The notes under the pieces: model-generated
The model's database searches: none
Told to the model about the DNA's origin: nothing
Seen by the model: the letters and a program-made list of their open reading frames with translations, nothing else
Shown: positions 34,511 through 43,274 of the stretch, one piece after another
How positions within the stretch are numbered: the stretch's first letter is position 1
Layout of the letters: each line of letters begins with the position of its first letter
Assembly (NCBI GenBank): GCA_028278335.1
Contig: JANQEN010000210.1
Location: 35,765-99,764 of the forward strand
Length of the DNA: 64,000 nt
Direction of reading: 5' to 3'
Source: Chitinivibrionales bacterium
Lineage (GTDB): Bacteria; Fibrobacterota; Chitinivibrionia; Chitinivibrionales; JANQEN01
Position numbers and translations under genes: made by a program

Positions 34511-35248
34511 ATGAAATTACAAGAGAACGTAATTGTTATAACTGGTGGAAGTTCTGGGATTGGCATGCAACTAGCAAAAATGTTAACTCACATGAATAAT
34601 ACAGTAATAATCTGTGGGAGATCAAAAGAAAAATTAGAGTACGTTCAAAAAGAAATTCCTTCCTGTATGATATATCAATGTGATGTAAGCCAACAAGATG
34701 AACGAAAATCGTTTGTATCATGGATAAAAGAAAAATATCCACAGTGTAATATCCTTATTAACAATGCTGCAATTGCTCATACAGGAAATTTTTTCCATGA
34801 TAATTTTTCTATGGATCTTGCTCAAAAGGAGATTGCAACAAATTTGTTAGCGCCTTTGGAATTAACAAAAGAGTTCACTCCAATAATAGCTAAAAATCAA
34901 AATGCTAGAATTATTTTTGTTACCACAGGTCTTGTATATGCTCCCCGAGCAGTATATCCTATTTATTGCGCAACAAAATCAGCATTACATTCATTTACTC
35001 AGAGTTTACGATTTCAGGTAGGGGATTTGCCCATATCTATTCATGAGGTGCTTATGCCAGCGGTAAATACCCCTTTTCATCAAGGCAAACCTCCTAAGAT
35101 AGCGATATCTGTTGAAACGGCTGTTAGTGAAATGTGTAAAAAATTAGAAAAAGAACAATTGGAAATTCGTATTGGAGGAGTAAACCTATTATATATAGTC
35201 TCAAGGATTGCACCATCATTTGCTTTGCAAAAGGTTAATGCTTTATGA
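34511..35248 (+). CDS. Short-chain dehydrogenase/reductase (DltE-like)
   Basis: 245 residues. NAD(P)-binding TGGSSGIGMQLAK, the NNAAIAH strand, Thr in the Ser position (FVTTG) and the catalytic YCATKSALHSF are present, so it should be an active oxidoreductase. Overall it resembles the DltE/YueF-type SDRs whose substrates are unknown. Strong ribosome site TTAGGAGGATATACT. Probably governed by the adjacent Crp/Fnr regulator. Confidence 0.9.
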   Translation: MKLQENVIVITGGSSGIGMQLAKMLTHMNNTVIICGRSKEKLEYVQKEIPSCMIYQCDVSQQDERKSFVSWIKEKYPQCNILINNAAIAHTGNFFHDNFSMDLAQKEIATNLLAPLELTKEFTPIIAKNQNARIIFVTTGLVYAPRAVYPIYCATKSALHSFTQSLRFQVGDLPISIHEVLMPAVNTPFHQGKPPKIAISVETAVSEMCKKLEKEQLEIRIGGVNLLYIVSRIAPSFALQKVNAL

Positions 35249-35592
35249 TAAAACTACACTCTGAATTATCGAGCAATATATTCAACTATGACACAACCTT
35301 ACCTACAAGGGAATACCCAGAAATAGTAAAATAGTAATAAAAATCACATAAACTTTAATACTATTTTTTACAGTTTTTCACTAATTTTTTTCGAATAATG
35401 TAATACGCCATTAGAATGCGACACATTCTTTAAAAGCACTTTACAAAAATGGTATACTATAATCAAATAATAGAACGGCTAAATATTGACAGTCATTAAT
35501 TATTACAACATTAACCATGGTAACAAATAAATTATCCCTCTTTTTTAAACAGCACCCAAAAATCTCCAATAAATATAAAAAGGTTAAGCACA
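35249..35592. other. Intergenic region
   Basis: AT-rich spacer of 344 bases; candidate -10 elements (TATACT/TATAAT near 35455) precede the propeller gene, but no full promoter is convincing. No ORF or RNA gene seen. Confidence 0.35.
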
Positions 35593-37077
35593 ATGAAATT
35601 CTTACTTCTGGTCACATCAAATCTTTTACTCTATTGTTTAACTTCTACGGCCCTTTCAAACCCAGACACTTTATGGACCAGGACCTATGGAGGATCTAAA
35701 TATGATTGCTGCAATGGTATAAAACAAACAAGTGATAGTGGATATATACTCGTAGGAAGCACGGAGTCTTTCGGCCAAGGGCTCAATGATGTTTACCTTA
35801 TTCACATTGACAAAAAGGGCGATACATTATGGACAAATACATATGGTGGCAAAGATGAGGATTGGGGTAATAGTATTGGATTAACCAAGGATGGAGGATT
35901 TATCGTCGCAGGTAGGACCAAGTCGTTTAACACATCAACATCTGATGTTTACCTATTACGAATAAAGCCGGATGGCGATACTCTCTGGACAAAGACCTAT
36001 TATAAAAATGGTCTCTCTGCTGATGTGGGCCTTTCAACACAACAAACAATAGATGGTGGGTTTGTTATTTTAGGTTGGACAGATTATTTAAATGAGCATA
36101 AAGACATATACTTAATTAAAACAAATTCAAGTGGTGATACTTTATGGACAAAAATTTATCGACATCATGTAGGATCTAGTGACATAGGATATTCTATATA
36201 TGAAACAACAGATAGTGGATTTATAATTGCCGGTTCAACATCACCTTTTAACTCAGGTTTTACTGATCTCTACTTAATTAAGACTAATTCAAAAGGTGAT
36301 ACAACATGGACGAAAACTTATGGGGGATATTACTTTGAACAAGGTTTATCAGTGCAACAAACCCACGATGGTGGCTATATTATTGCTGGAAGCTCCCTGT
36401 CTTTCGGTGCAGGAAATCATGATGTTTATTTAGTTAAAACTGATGCAAAAGGTGATTCACTATGGACCAAAACTTATGGGGGTGGGGATATTGACTTTGG
36501 GTATTCTGTTCAACAAACCGTCGATAAGGGATATGTTATTACCGGAAAGACTAGCTCTTTTGGTAATGGAGGTGAAGATTTATACTTAATTAGAACAAAT
36601 GAAATGGGCTCTGTTTTATGGACGAAAACTTACGGGGGATTTACTTCCGAATGGGGAAAATCTATGTGTCTGGTTGGAGATGGGGGTATAATAATATCAG
36701 GCGTCTCATATTCATTTGGCAATGGAGGAGGAGATGTATACATTGTCCGAATGGATTCCAATTCAATTGGGATCAGAGTTGATAACTTCAACAATCCTTC
36801 TCTGTTAAATAACGTGTCTATATCTCATGATTATTTATCCCACATTGTATCTGTTTATTTTAATCTTTCTCTCTCCAGTCGCGTAAAGATTGAAGTGTTT
36901 CATGCAAATGGCAAACTAGTTAAAACTGTGGTTGATGATTTTTTTAGTCACGGTAATCATGTCACAAGGTGGAATATAAGACAGAATCGGGATAGTTATT
37001 TAAGTAATGGTACCTATATACTAAGATTTCGTTCAAAGGAAATGGCAATATCAAAAAAATTAACTATTTTTTACTAA
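35593..37077 (+). CDS. Secreted repeat (propeller-like) protein with C-terminal sorting-like domain
   Basis: 494 residues. Signal peptide about 1-22, then seven repeats of about 53-56 residues, each with GDTLWTKTYGG, a Q-T-DGG(Y/F)I(I/V)AG strand and DVYL(I/V)(K/R)T; seven units suggest a seven-bladed propeller. Residues about 405-494 form a FlgD/Por-secretion-like tail (VKIEVFHANGKLVKTV...SNGTYILRF). Such LWTKTYGG proteins are frequent in Fibrobacterota and Bacteroidota; surface location is likely, function unknown. Start ATG 35593 has AAAAGG upstream; the overlapping 35517 ORF is a shadow. Confidence 0.85.
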   Translation: MKFLLLVTSNLLLYCLTSTALSNPDTLWTRTYGGSKYDCCNGIKQTSDSGYILVGSTESFGQGLNDVYLIHIDKKGDTLWTNTYGGKDEDWGNSIGLTKDGGFIVAGRTKSFNTSTSDVYLLRIKPDGDTLWTKTYYKNGLSADVGLSTQQTIDGGFVILGWTDYLNEHKDIYLIKTNSSGDTLWTKIYRHHVGSSDIGYSIYETTDSGFIIAGSTSPFNSGFTDLYLIKTNSKGDTTWTKTYGGYYFEQGLSVQQTHDGGYIIAGSSLSFGAGNHDVYLVKTDAKGDSLWTKTYGGGDIDFGYSVQQTVDKGYVITGKTSSFGNGGEDLYLIRTNEMGSVLWTKTYGGFTSEWGKSMCLVGDGGIIISGVSYSFGNGGGDVYIVRMDSNSIGIRVDNFNNPSLLNNVSISHDYLSHIVSVYFNLSLSSRVKIEVFHANGKLVKTVVDDFFSHGNHVTRWNIRQNRDSYLSNGTYILRFRSKEMAISKKLTIFY

Positions 37078-37173
37078 TCAAATTTGTTATTTAAAGACAT
37101 CGCGAGTGCCCTACACAAGAAACTTAAACCATGTCACACACCTTAGATAATTTGAAAAAACTGAGATTATCTA

Positions 37174-37202
37174 TTGACTTTATGTACCATATTTGGTACA
37201 TT
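37174..37202 (+). promoter_or_regulatory. higBA promoter with overlapping palindromic operator
   Basis: TTGACT (37174-37179), 17-base spacer, TACATT (37197-37202). The spacer and -10 hold a perfect palindrome ATGTACCA-TATT-TGGTACAT (37182-37201), the expected site for autorepression by the HTH antitoxin. The predicted transcript start coincides with the toxin ATG at 37210, so the mRNA may be leaderless. Confidence 0.7.
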
Positions 37203-37209
37203 ATAAATA

Positions 37210-37560
37210 ATGACACACTCAAAAATTCCTGATTTCATCCTTGGCGTACGCTTTTTTGAAACCGAAAGTGGCTCGGAACCAGTTAGAGACTGGCTTAAAT
37301 CTCTACCTATGGAATATAAAAAAACTATTGGTGAAGATATTAAAACTGTTCAATATGGCTGGCCACTTGGCATGCCTCTTGTAAGAAAGTTGGAACCCGG
37401 TTTATGGGAAGTAAGAATTAATTTAAAAGACGGTATCGCGCGGATAATTTTTACCGTTGTTGATGATATTATGCTTTTATTACATGGCTTTATTAAAAAA
37501 TCACAACAAACACCTAAGGAAGAATTGAAAACTGCCAAAAATAGAAAGAAAAGACTGTGA
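37210..37560 (+). CDS. higB: HigB-like toxin (Gp49/RelE superfamily)
   Basis: 116 residues of the phage-derived Gp49-like HigB group: core FFETESGSEPVRDWLKSLP, a KKTIGEDIKTVQYGW helix, LVRKLEPGLWEVRI and the strand IARIIFTVVDDIMLLLHGF followed by KKSQQTP. Members cleave mRNA on the ribosome. No ribosome site precedes the ATG, consistent with leaderless translation. Toxin-first order and an eight-base gap to an HTH antitoxin are typical of higBA. Confidence 0.88.
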   Translation: MTHSKIPDFILGVRFFETESGSEPVRDWLKSLPMEYKKTIGEDIKTVQYGWPLGMPLVRKLEPGLWEVRINLKDGIARIIFTVVDDIMLLLHGFIKKSQQTPKEELKTAKNRKKRL

Positions 37561-37568
37561 GGCACATT

Positions 37569-37856
37569 ATGGTTGCAAGAAACAAACATGTAGGATCTGA
37601 TTTTGACAAATTCTTAGAAGAAGAAAGTATTCGTGATGAAGTTGAAACTGTTGCTCTTAAAAGAGTGATTGCCTGGCAGCTTCAGAAAGAAATGAAGAGA
37701 CTGCACATTTCTAAAACGGTTATGGCAAAGAAAATGAAAACAAGCAGATCTGCTGTTGACCGTCTTTTTGATCCGGAAAATGAATCTATGACACTTCAAA
37801 CTTTAAATAAGGCAGCAACAGCATTGGGAAAAAAACTGAAAGTTGAATTTATTTAA
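37569..37856 (+). CDS. higA: HigA-like HTH antitoxin
   Basis: 95 residues with an XRE-type helix-turn-helix over about 40-75 (MKRLHISKTVMAKKMKTSRSAVDRLF). It should bind the toxin and the palindrome in the shared promoter. Start set at ATG 37569 (MVARNKH) with GAGG seven bases away; the track's GTG start adds four residues overlapping the toxin stop. C-terminal end LNKAATALGKKLKVEF is typical of this group. Confidence 0.88.
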   Translation: MVARNKHVGSDFDKFLEEESIRDEVETVALKRVIAWQLQKEMKRLHISKTVMAKKMKTSRSAVDRLFDPENESMTLQTLNKAATALGKKLKVEFI

Positions 37857-38071
37857 AAATATTCCGACCTTATCACCCAGATCAGAACATACAAATTCAT
37901 TCATCTTAAAACCTTAATCAGACCGAGCCTATATCACAATTATCTCCAGTCATGATATATTTTTATAGCTAAAGATTAGACTATTTATTACTTTTATATT
38001 TTACTGGCTGATTGTGTGAGTATCATGCTTCAGCTATTTTTTTTCCATATGATTGATACGGGAGCCTACTA

Positions 38072-38539
38072 ATGGATACCATTCCCATTACCCAAGAGGG
38101 ATACGACAAGCTCAACGAAGAATATAATCAACTCAAAAAGAAAGATCTGCCCGATATTATTAAAAAGGTGGCAGAGGCGCGCTCCCACGGTGATTTAAAG
38201 GAAAATGCCGAATACCATGCTGCCCGTGAGATGCAATCCTATATTCAAGGTCGTATTGCTTTTATAGAAGATCGGATCGCCCGTAGCCAGATCATGGCTC
38301 CTAATAAAGCAAAATCCGATACTATTATCTTTGGGAATACTGTAAAGATTTTAGACCTCGATTTCGATGAGGAAGAGGAGTATATTCTTGTTGGAGCTGC
38401 TGAGGCAGATCCTGCAGCAGGAAAGATATCCACAGCCTCACCTATTGGCAAGGGACTCATTGGAAAAAAGGTAGATGATATTGTCGAAGTTGAGACTCCG
38501 GGAGGAAAGCTACGCTTAAAAGTTTTGGACTTCTCCTAA
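38072..38539 (+). CDS. greA: Transcription elongation factor GreA
   Basis: 155 residues: N-terminal coiled coil with the acidic tip (ARSHGDLKENAEYHAAR) and C-terminal FKBP-like domain ending SPIGKGLIGKKVDDIVEVETPGG. Rescues backtracked RNA polymerase by stimulating transcript cleavage. First gene of the long plus-strand run; ribosome site GGGAG. Confidence 0.96.
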   Translation: MDTIPITQEGYDKLNEEYNQLKKKDLPDIIKKVAEARSHGDLKENAEYHAAREMQSYIQGRIAFIEDRIARSQIMAPNKAKSDTIIFGNTVKILDLDFDEEEEYILVGAAEADPAAGKISTASPIGKGLIGKKVDDIVEVETPGGKLRLKVLDFS

Positions 38540-38590
38540 CACCTAGATACCATACCACATCAATGCCTTAACCCGAAAACAGGTGTAACC

Positions 38591-40390
38591 GTGTTTGACA
38601 ATGCTAACATTCGAAATTTTTGCATCATAGCTCACATAGACCATGGCAAATCGACCCTTGCTGACCGGTTTTTAGAGCTAACGAGCACCATTACAAAACG
38701 AAATATGCAAGAACAGGTCCTGGATAACATGGAGCTGGAACGGGAACGGGGAATTACAATCAAATCCCATCCCATTCGTATGCTCTATAGGGACAGCAAT
38801 AATCAGGAATACTGTCTAAACCTTATCGACACCCCGGGCCATGTGGACTTCTCCTACGAAGTGTCCCGGTCCCTTGCTGCCTGTGAGGGTGCCATTTTAG
38901 TTGTCGATGCCATCCAGGGTGTGGAAGCTCAAACGCTAAGTAATATCTATTTAGCTTTGGAAAACGACCTCACCATTATCCCGGTGATCAATAAAATTGA
39001 TCTTCCTGCAGCACGAGTACCGGAGATTAAAAAGCAAATCGTAGAACTTTTAGGTGTATCCGAAGAGGAGATACTCCCCTGTAGTGCTAAAACTGGCCTC
39101 GGTGTCCAGGAAGTCATTGAACAGGTCATTGAAACGATCCCTCCACCAAAAGGGGTTAGTGAAAAACCGCTTCAAGCCTTGGTCTTTGACTCAGTCTATG
39201 ACTCATTTCGTGGGGTAGTTGCCTATGTGCGAGTCTTCCAGGGAAGCCTCAAGCAGGGTGATCAGGTCTTTTTCTTCTCCAATGGCAGAGAGTATGAAGC
39301 CTCGGAGATTGGCTATTTTGAGATGGGAAGAATCTCCCAAAAGAGCCTTGATGTTGGTCAAGTAGGGTATGTCATTGCCAACATTAAAAGTCTAGGGGAC
39401 ATTGAGATCGGTGATACGATATCCCTTAAAAGAAATCCCGCAAAAGAGCCGATTGCCGGCTATCAAGAGGTTAAACCCATGGTGTTTAGCGGGCTCTATC
39501 CCATTGACAAGGCAGATTATGAAAACCTGCGCACTGCCCTGGATAAACTCAAATTGAACGACTCCTCCATAAGCTTTATTCCAGAGACTTCGGAGGCCTT
39601 GGGCTTTGGCTTTCGCGGTGGCTTCTTAGGATTACTCCACATGGAGATTATTCAAGAACGACTGCTCAGAGAGTATAATGTAAATATTATCACCACAATA
39701 CCCAACGTAAAGTATCGGGTAACCCTCACCTCCGGCGAGGAACAGTATATAGAAAATCCCAGCAAGCTCCCAGCGGCAAATCAGATCCAGAGCTTATGTG
39801 AACCCATTGCCAAAGTACAGATCGTTACTCCCACCGAATACATTGGCCCGATTATGAAACTCTGCGAAGAGAAACGGGGCTCCATGGACATCATGGAGTA
39901 TCTTGAATCGACCCGGGTCTGCTTAAATTATCACATACCCCTATCCGAGCTTATTGTGGACTTCTTTGACAAACTAAAGAGCTGCTCCCGTGGCTATGCT
40001 TCAATGGATTATGAATTTGCCCGCTATCAGCAAGAGGATCTGACCAAGCTCGACATCCTCATCAATGGGACTCCGGTTGATGCCTTTTCCACGATTATCC
40101 ATCGGGACAATGCCTACTCCTTTGGACAGAGTATTGCCTCACGCCTAAAAAAGCTTATTCCTCGTCAAATGTTTGATGTGTCGATTCAAGCCTCAATTGG
40201 AACCCGCGTTATTGCCCGAACATCTGTTAAGGCTTATAGAAAAGATGTTACCTCAAAATGCTATGGCGGAGATATCAGCCGAAAACGTAAATTATTAGAG
40301 AGACAGAAAGAGGGAAAAAAACGCATGAAACATGTGGGTAATGTGGAGATCCCTCAGGAAGCTTTTTTAGCGGTTTTAACCAGGGAATAA
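38591..40390 (+). CDS. lepA: Elongation factor 4 (LepA)
   Basis: 599 residues, normal length. GTPase motifs AHIDHGKSTLADR, DTPGHVDFSYE and NKIDLPAA; the LepA C-terminal domain (GFRGGFLGLLHMEI, KRMKHVGNVEIPQEAFL) is intact. Ribosome-bound back-translocase that helps under ionic stress and in 30S assembly. GTG start with AGGTG upstream. Seven bases before the lepB-like gene, the same order as the E. coli lepA-lepB operon. Confidence 0.97.
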   Translation: MFDNANIRNFCIIAHIDHGKSTLADRFLELTSTITKRNMQEQVLDNMELERERGITIKSHPIRMLYRDSNNQEYCLNLIDTPGHVDFSYEVSRSLAACEGAILVVDAIQGVEAQTLSNIYLALENDLTIIPVINKIDLPAARVPEIKKQIVELLGVSEEEILPCSAKTGLGVQEVIEQVIETIPPPKGVSEKPLQALVFDSVYDSFRGVVAYVRVFQGSLKQGDQVFFFSNGREYEASEIGYFEMGRISQKSLDVGQVGYVIANIKSLGDIEIGDTISLKRNPAKEPIAGYQEVKPMVFSGLYPIDKADYENLRTALDKLKLNDSSISFIPETSEALGFGFRGGFLGLLHMEIIQERLLREYNVNIITTIPNVKYRVTLTSGEEQYIENPSKLPAANQIQSLCEPIAKVQIVTPTEYIGPIMKLCEEKRGSMDIMEYLESTRVCLNYHIPLSELIVDFFDKLKSCSRGYASMDYEFARYQQEDLTKLDILINGTPVDAFSTIIHRDNAYSFGQSIASRLKKLIPRQMFDVSIQASIGTRVIARTSVKAYRKDVTSKCYGGDISRKRKLLERQKEGKKRMKHVGNVEIPQEAFLAVLTRE

Positions 40391-40397
40391 TCTGGTC

Positions 40398-41339
40398 ATG
40401 GATAAAAACTTAGTCTTAGATTTACGGAGGACGCTCTATGGCGCCCTTAAACTCTTTGCAATCATTGCGGTCATAAGCGTTCTTTTAAAAGTGACTTGTT
40501 GTGACACCATAGCAATTAAAACCGACCAGATGGCACCTGCGGTAATTAAGGGTGACCGGGTTATCCTCTCTAAAAAACAGTATGCACTACCCTTTAAACT
40601 CTTTTTTAAACCGCAGTATGATAACATCGTGGTATTTCGTCACCCCCATGCCCATGAAGCTTTTGGCTGTTTGCGCATAGTGGGAATGCCCGGTGATACG
40701 ATTTCGATCAGCAACGGCCTTTATGCAACAAGTGGCAATAGAGAAATCGTAAAAAAATCTCCACAAGCTGTGGAAGACCTGGTTCCTGCTGAGTATTCAC
40801 CCCGGGATAACCTGCTTCCTCTATATATCCCAAAAAAGGGTGACACACTTTTACTTAACACACTCAGTATCCGAAACCTTCTCTTTCTTTACTCAATAAT
40901 TCAACAGGAGAATCCTGGAGGAAGCTTCATACTCAAACCACAGCTGGCCATAGACGACTCTGTTTATCCAGATTTTTTAATTAGCGATTTTATACACTAC
41001 ACAGGAAAATTCTCTGCCATTCCCGACACCCTCTATAATGACTGGATTTTTTGGAGTAATCTAAAAAATTACCTTACCATGACCCAAGAGAAGAAAAAAA
41101 TTGATCTCAGTTTTATCATTGAAAAAGAGGGCTCTGCTATCACTTCCTATACTATAAGGAATACGTTTTACTTTCTTCTCTCCGATGATTGGGATCGTGG
41201 GTATGACTCTCGATACTTTGGGCCGGTGCAAAAGAATCTTATAATTGGCAAGGCTTCTGCCATTCTCTGGTCCCTCCCCCCAGGAAAGAGAGGTGGTATA
41301 ACCATCAACATGAGAAGGATCTGTAAATTGATAAAATAG
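40398..41339 (+). CDS. Signal-peptidase-I-like protein lacking the catalytic Ser/Lys dyad
   Basis: 313 residues in the lepB position after lepA. One membrane segment (about 15-33), then the SPase boxes: the SMxPTLxxGD motif reads DQMAPAVIKGD with Gln 44 in place of the catalytic Ser, and the KRVVGxPGD motif reads LRIVGMPGD with Leu 92 in place of the general-base Lys. Structural box E (GYDSRYFGPV) is well preserved. The fold is therefore kept without the known chemistry. It may bind precursors or signal peptides without cutting, or have become a scaffold. A working lepB must be elsewhere. Large insert at about 110-265 is unrecognised. Confidence 0.78.
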   Translation: MDKNLVLDLRRTLYGALKLFAIIAVISVLLKVTCCDTIAIKTDQMAPAVIKGDRVILSKKQYALPFKLFFKPQYDNIVVFRHPHAHEAFGCLRIVGMPGDTISISNGLYATSGNREIVKKSPQAVEDLVPAEYSPRDNLLPLYIPKKGDTLLLNTLSIRNLLFLYSIIQQENPGGSFILKPQLAIDDSVYPDFLISDFIHYTGKFSAIPDTLYNDWIFWSNLKNYLTMTQEKKKIDLSFIIEKEGSAITSYTIRNTFYFLLSDDWDRGYDSRYFGPVQKNLIIGKASAILWSLPPGKRGGITINMRRICKLIK

Positions 41340-41384
41340 CGGCAAACCATTATTATAGTCGCTATGAAGGGAAAAGTGATTTGA

Positions 41385-42137
41385 ATGAAACAGCTTAATT
41401 TAGACACCATTGTGGCGACCTTGGAGGGATTAGAAGAGACTATCATTTTTAAACTGATCGACCGGGCCCAGTTTAAGGTTAATCATTCAGTGTATGAACC
41501 GGGTAAAAGCGGTTTTGTTGATGCCGACAACTCGGCAAGTCTTTTTGAGCTCAGATTACGATATCATGAAGAGGCAGATGCACTCTTTGGTCGTTTTTGT
41601 GCACCAGAGGAGCGTCCCTTTTGCAAAGACCTTCCTATAAAAAAACGAGCAGTGACCCTACCTGAAACGGGCCTTGTTATTGATGATTATGACACCATCA
41701 ACCTCACTGAGGATATAAAAAAAATGTATATCCAGTCGATCCCGAAACTCTGTATTGCCGGAGACGATCAGCAGTATGGATCGAGTGTTGAACACGATGT
41801 GTATGCACTCCAGGCCATTGCACGACGGATCCACTTTGGCGCTTTATATGTGGCCGAATGTAAATATCAAAAAAATCCAGAGGTGTATCGGAAAATTATT
41901 GATCAGCATGATGAACAGGCTCTCTTGGAAACACTGACCCGAAAAGACGTTGAGCAGAAAATAATTGAGCGGGTTAAAAATAAGGTTGCCCATGTACAAT
42001 CAGGTATCAATCCCCAGGTTCGACGTAGCATTGATCCAGAGATCATTCTTAGGCTCTATGAAGAGCATATTATTCCTCTTACTAAAAAGGGTGAGATTGT
42101 ATATTTACTCCAACGAAAACCACAGGTTACTCCATAA
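41385..42137 (+). CDS. Chorismate mutase, AroQ eukaryote-like type
   Basis: 250 residues, far longer than bacterial AroQ (about 90), matching the yeast Aro7/plant type: LRLRYHEEADALFGRFCAPEERPF, the KLCIAGDDQQYGSSVEHDVYALQAIARRIHFG core and the end ILRLYEEHIIPLTKKGEIVYLL. Converts chorismate to prephenate, feeding the TyrA encoded 12 bases downstream. Eukaryote-type enzymes occur only in some bacterial lineages. Residues expected to contact prephenate (Arg and Glu in the helices) appear present. No separate regulatory domain seen. Confidence 0.85.
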   Translation: MKQLNLDTIVATLEGLEETIIFKLIDRAQFKVNHSVYEPGKSGFVDADNSASLFELRLRYHEEADALFGRFCAPEERPFCKDLPIKKRAVTLPETGLVIDDYDTINLTEDIKKMYIQSIPKLCIAGDDQQYGSSVEHDVYALQAIARRIHFGALYVAECKYQKNPEVYRKIIDQHDEQALLETLTRKDVEQKIIERVKNKVAHVQSGINPQVRRSIDPEIILRLYEEHIIPLTKKGEIVYLLQRKPQVTP

Positions 42138-42149
42138 GGCGGCACAATA

Positions 42150-43271
42150 ATGGATCAGGAACATCAGTTTAATCCCAAAACAATAGCACTATACAGTGTA
42201 GGTCTTTTAGGTGGCTCGATTGGTCTTGCCTTAAAGGAATCAGGCTACAAAGGAACCATCATCGGCCTCTCCTCACCCAACAGCCTTAAAGTGGCAACAT
42301 CGCTTGGTTGTATTGATGAGGGCTACAGTTATGATGAATTGAGTACCATTATTGACCGGGTCGATGTGATCTTTCTCTGTTCGCCTATTATCGCCATAAA
42401 GGAAACCCTTCAGAAGCTTTCGCAATTGAATCTGCCCAAGGGACTCATTGTAACCGATATTGGTAGTACCAAAAGCTCAATCACCAAGGTGGCCCAAAAT
42501 ACACTTCCCGATCATGTGGTCTTTATTGGTGGACATCCCATGGCAGGCTCAGAAAAGAGCGGGCCCGCTGCTTCAGACCCCTACCTCTTTGAAAACGCCA
42601 TTTATGTTTTGACCCCGACTGAAGAAAAATCTGAAAAGCTTAGCAAACCCTTTGCTCAGTTTCTAAGACAATACCTTGGTTGTCGCTCGATCTTTTTAGA
42701 TCCAGCAATTCATGATACTATCGCTGCAACGGTAAGTCATATTCCCCATATGCTTGCAGTGGCCTTGGTGAACCTTGCCCAAACAGTGGATGAGACTACC
42801 GAAGGTACCTTGGATCTTGCGGCGGGAGGATTTCGTGATCTCACCCGTATTGCCTCAGCACCCTATAAAATGTGGCACGACATCTTTCTAACCAACAAAG
42901 AAACCATAAAGCCTCTTTTAGATAAATGCATAGAATCTTTGATTGCCATGAAGGAAAATCTTGACAAGGATGCTCTGGGTGCAGCCTTTGATAGTGCTGC
43001 TGAAACCCGGTCCAATATCCCATTACATAATAAGGGATTTATTTCTCCACTCCACGAGGTGTTGGTTATTGTCAAGGATCAACCGGGGATCATTTCAACG
43101 ATCTCCACAAAGCTTGCTGAGGAAGAAATCAACATAAAGGATATCGAGATCTTGAAACTGAGGGAGGGTGAAGGTGGCACACTGCTCTTGGGTTTTGAAT
43201 CCTTTGATATTGCCAGCCAAGCGATTGATGTGCTCAACAGAATTGGTTTTTCTGCACGGGAGAGAGTGTAG
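42150..43271 (+). CDS. tyrA: Prephenate dehydrogenase with ACT domain
   Basis: 373 residues. NAD-binding GLLGGSIGLALK, GGHPMAGSEKSGP, the catalytic region ATVSHIPHMLAVAL and GGFRDLTRIASAP define TyrA. A C-terminal ACT domain (about 297-373, EVLVIVKDQPGIISTISTKL) suggests feedback control by tyrosine or phenylalanine. Between chorismate mutase (12 bases) and the AroA-like gene (3 bases): an operon for tyrosine synthesis. Confidence 0.94.
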   Translation: MDQEHQFNPKTIALYSVGLLGGSIGLALKESGYKGTIIGLSSPNSLKVATSLGCIDEGYSYDELSTIIDRVDVIFLCSPIIAIKETLQKLSQLNLPKGLIVTDIGSTKSSITKVAQNTLPDHVVFIGGHPMAGSEKSGPAASDPYLFENAIYVLTPTEEKSEKLSKPFAQFLRQYLGCRSIFLDPAIHDTIAATVSHIPHMLAVALVNLAQTVDETTEGTLDLAAGGFRDLTRIASAPYKMWHDIFLTNKETIKPLLDKCIESLIAMKENLDKDALGAAFDSAAETRSNIPLHNKGFISPLHEVLVIVKDQPGIISTISTKLAEEEINIKDIEILKLREGEGGTLLLGFESFDIASQAIDVLNRIGFSARERV

Positions 43272-43274
43272 GTC

